Source: Paraburkholderia phenazinium
Lineage (GTDB): Bacteria > Pseudomonadota > Gammaproteobacteria > Burkholderiales > Burkholderiaceae
Length of the DNA stretch: 64,000 nucleotides
Assembly: GCF_900142845.1 (NCBI RefSeq)
Contig: NZ_FSRU01000002.1
Span: forward strand, 3,608,063-3,672,062
Reading direction: 5' to 3'
A program made the translations under genes and the position numbers. Under the pieces are notes generated by a model, which saw only the letters and a list, made by a program, of their open reading frames with translations, was not told the DNA's origin and searched no databases. Positions 62,301-64,000 of the stretch are shown piece by piece. How positions within the stretch are numbered: the stretch's first letter is position 1; the number at the start of each line of letters is the position of its first letter.

Positions 62301-62485
62301 TCAATGTGATCGTGTGGCCGGGTTTGCTCGAAAAGCAGCGCAAAGAGGTGTTGGGGGCGTCGTTGCTCGCGGTGTACGGCGTCTGGCAGTGTGAAGGGGA
62401 GGTGCGGCACCTTGTGGCGCAACGGCTGGTTGATATGTCGCATCTGCTAAATGGACTGCAGTCCACCAGCAGGAATTTTTGCTGA
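59336..62485 (+). CDS. dnaE2: Error-prone DNA polymerase DnaE2 (ImuC)
   Basis: A 1049-residue C-family polymerase. The N-terminal PHP domain begins [20 protein letters not shown]. The catalytic palm contains [20 protein letters not shown] and [20 protein letters not shown], with the Asp-x-Asp pair. The helix-hairpin and OB fold ([20 protein letters not shown]) are near the C-terminus, which ends SRNFC. It carries out SOS-induced mutagenic lesion bypass with ImuA and ImuB and lacks the clamp-binding tail of DnaE1. It is the last gene of the LexA-controlled cassette. Confidence 0.96.
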   Translation: [1049 protein letters not shown]

Positions 62486-62560
62486 CGCAATCAGCTCTCG
62501 ACGGCTCGCCACAACGCGCCGCGATCTACGGCGAGATGAGGCCGCCGGCGTTTTTTCAGA

Positions 62561-63496
62561 CTACGCCGGGCCAACGCCGCCACCGCCTTGCCAGGGAAAC
62601 TTTGCCAGCACTTGCCGGATCGCCGTATCGAACGGCGTACGGCGGCCGATCCCGAGCGCTTCCAGACGGCTCGAATCCAGATGGCAGTTGTGCGGGCGCG
62701 GCGTCGCATCCGTCGGCGTGTGCTGCGGCGTGAGCCGGGCCTCCAGTTGCAGCGCCTCGGCAAGGCGGATCGCAATCTCGTACTTCGTCATCGGCTCATC
62801 GCCCGACCATTGCACGATGCCGCGAATCGCTTCGCCACGCGCACGCCGCTCGAGCATCTGACGGATGACGAACGCCACGTCGGGTGTGAACGTTGGGTAG
62901 CGGATCGCCCACGCATCCATCGTGGCTGCTTTCACGTCTGGCGAGTCGCTTGCGGAGGCCGCAATTGCCGGCACCAGACTGGTCACCGCCGATTCCGCCC
63001 AATCGACAGTCGGCCCGTACAGCAGCGGCAAACGCAGGACGCAACCGAGTTCGATCGTCTCAGTGAGCGCTCGCTCACCTTCGAGCTTGCTGCGGCCATA
63101 AGCGTTGAGCGGCGCGGGCAGGGCGTCATGGCGGTAAGGCGGATGCGTGCCGTCAAACACGTAGTCCGTGGAAATCGACAATACCCATGCACCGCGTTGC
63201 CCGGCCGCGGCGGCCAGGGTGCGCACTGCATCGACGTTCAGCGCACGGGCGAGCGCCGGATCGTTTTCGCAGATATCCGGACGACGTTCGGCCGCCGCAA
63301 TGACGAGCGCATCGGGGGCTTCGCGCTCGATAAACTGCCCAACCGCCTGTTCATCGCGGATGTCGAGCGCGACCCTGCTCGGACCGGCGCGCCGGAACGC
63401 GGTCGATACGACTTGCCAGTCCGCTTGCTGCGCCAATTCGTCGACGAGCGCGCGGCCAAGCAAGCCGGACGCGCCGATAACTGCAACCTTGAACAT
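62561..63496 (-). CDS. RmlD-like NAD(P)-dependent sugar reductase (extended SDR)
   Basis: 311 residues from MFKVAVIGASGLLGRALVDE, with the GxxGxxG nucleotide motif. The active-site Ser/Thr region is LSISTDYVFDG and the YxxxK motif is NAYGRSKLEGE. The C-terminal substrate domain (IRGIVQWSGDEPMTKYEIAI) is like dTDP-4-dehydrorhamnose reductases and MAT2B. No other dTDP-rhamnose genes are near, so a true rhamnose role is doubtful. It begins 13 bp after the copper chaperone gene ends and may be co-transcribed with it. Confidence 0.85.
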   Translation of the reverse strand: MFKVAVIGASGLLGRALVDELAQQADWQVVSTAFRRAGPSRVALDIRDEQAVGQFIEREAPDALVIAAAERRPDICENDPALARALNVDAVRTLAAAAGQRGAWVLSISTDYVFDGTHPPYRHDALPAPLNAYGRSKLEGERALTETIELGCVLRLPLLYGPTVDWAESAVTSLVPAIAASASDSPDVKAATMDAWAIRYPTFTPDVAFVIRQMLERRARGEAIRGIVQWSGDEPMTKYEIAIRLAEALQLEARLTPQHTPTDATPRPHNCHLDSSRLEALGIGRRTPFDTAIRQVLAKFPWQGGGGVGPA

Positions 63497-63509
63497 GTGC
63501 GGCGCCGCC

Positions 63510-63713
63510 TTAGTGAGCGTCCACGACGGTGTAACCGGCCTCGTCGATGGCCGCCTTGAGCGCATCGGCCGATTGTGCCGAGTCGACCGCCACGCGGCCG
63601 CTCGCGAGATCAACCTTGACCTGTGCCGCGGCGTCCTGTTCGCGGATCGCGTTGGTGACGGCTGCCACGCAGTGCTGGCAGCTCATGCCTTCTACCTGAA
63701 ATTCGATCGTCAT
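63510..63713 (-). CDS. copZ: CopZ-like copper chaperone (HMA domain)
   Basis: A 67-residue heavy-metal-associated protein starting MTIEFQVEGMSCQHCVAAVT. GMSCQHC is the metal-binding loop with two Cys, and the length is one ferredoxin-like domain. It carries Cu(I) in the cytoplasm, usually handing it to a CopA ATPase. GAGGTAA before the ATG supports this start over the open frame upstream. It is divergent from a CueR-like gene across a copper-type operator. Confidence 0.9.
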   Translation of the reverse strand: MTIEFQVEGMSCQHCVAAVTNAIREQDAAAQVKVDLASGRVAVDSAQSADALKAAIDEAGYTVVDAH

Positions 63714-63781
63714 CTGCTTTACCTCGAGAAACGTAAATGTTGCGATGGTTGAATTATGCCTGCCGGCACGCATCTGAACGA

Positions 63782-63812
63782 CTGACCTTCCCATTGTGGG
63801 AAGGTGTACGAT
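63782..63812 (+). promoter_or_regulatory. MerR-type copper promoter with CueR-like operator
   Basis: CTGACC (-35, 63782-63787) and TACGAT (-10, 63807-63812) are separated by 19 bp, the long spacer typical of MerR-activated promoters. The spacer region holds a perfect inverted repeat: ACCTTCCCA (63785-63793) and TGGGAAGGT (63797-63805) with 3 bp between. This is almost the CueR operator of E. coli copA. It reads toward the regulator; use for the chaperone gene is not resolved. Confidence 0.8.
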
Positions 63813-63837
63813 CGGCAGACACAGTGGAGAAACGCTT

Positions 63838-64000
63838 ATGAACATTGGTGAAGCGGCCCGTGCGTCGGGCGTCACGGCGAAGATGATTCGCTACTACGAA
63901 AGTGTCGGTCTGCTGGCGGCCAAAGCCCGTACGACGGCCGGCTACCGGATCTACGGGCCGCAGGAAGTGCATTCGCTGCGCTTTGTCCGCCAGGCGCGGC
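63838..64000 (+). CDS. cueR: MerR-family regulator, CueR-like, cut by window edge
   Basis: The first 54 residues are visible, starting [20 protein letters not shown] and continuing ESVGLL. This is the N-terminal winged-helix motif of MerR proteins ([11 protein letters not shown]), followed by [20 protein letters not shown]. The metal-binding C-terminus is outside the window. The operator upstream and the CopZ-like neighbour point to copper sensing. The rest of the gene should carry two cysteines if it is CueR. Confidence 0.85.
   Translation, partial: MNIGEAARASGVTAKMIRYYESVGLLAAKARTTAGYRIYGPQEVHSLRFVRQAR

Overview
The window is high-GC chromosomal DNA from a betaproteobacterium of the Burkholderia/Paraburkholderia group. 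The rRNA operon (16S, tRNA-Ile, tRNA-Ala, 23S, 5S), the gene orders hemA-prfA-prmC-grxD-ubiX and rpe-gph-trpEGDC, the phenylacetate (paa) cluster and the imuA-imuB-dnaE2 cassette all fit that group. I found no prophage, insertion sequence, CRISPR array or defence island. Most of the window is core genome, and the interest lies mainly in regulatory sequence.

Layout. 1-9.1 kb: a truncated TetR regulator divergent from an MFS transporter, a nitroreductase, a second MFS transporter, a YegD-like Hsp70, a cold-shock protein with a long 5' leader, an APC amino-acid permease and a DODA-type dioxygenase. 9.2-14.4 kb (minus strand): an orphan response regulator followed by hemA, prfA, prmC, grxD and ubiX. 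14.6-17.9 kb (plus): a small membrane protein, an aminopeptidase P, an isochorismatase-like hydrolase and a HAD phosphatase. 17.9-22.8 kb (minus): an MFS transporter, an AsmA-like protein, ettA and a DUF3761 protein. 22.8-28.4 kb: the ugpBAEC glycerol-3-phosphate importer, divergent from a GDPD-like lipoprotein that has lost active-site residues. 28.5-34.6 kb: ychF, a UbiH-type hydroxylase, a DsbC-like protein, an M61 peptidase and azoR. 34.8-42.2 kb (minus): rpe-gph-[trpL]-trpEGDC, then a CYTH protein and ung. 42.4-44.1 kb: apaG, a 44-residue membrane protein and mltA. 44.2-50.9 kb: paaN-paaJ-paaG-paaI-paaK divergent from paaF. 51.0-56.7 kb: an rrn operon. 57.1-62.5 kb: imuA-imuB-dnaE2 behind two perfect LexA boxes. 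62.6-64 kb: an RmlD-like reductase, a CopZ-like copper chaperone and a CueR-like regulator cut by the window edge.

The best new observation is upstream of trpE. It is a 24-codon leader peptide with three Trp codons, followed by an intrinsic terminator hairpin. A candidate promoter lies within the 3' end of gph, where three rare ATA codons fall in a 10-codon stretch. Other items worth checking are the GDPD-like pseudoenzyme, a compound cloverleaf of inverted repeats between ugpB and ugpA, a palindrome filling the spacer of the first MFS promoter, a MerR-type copper promoter with a 19-bp spacer, a PaaR-like operator, and a CACCCG/CACCG tandem repeat beside a 16-bp-arm palindrome. No feature clearly amounts to a whole undescribed system.
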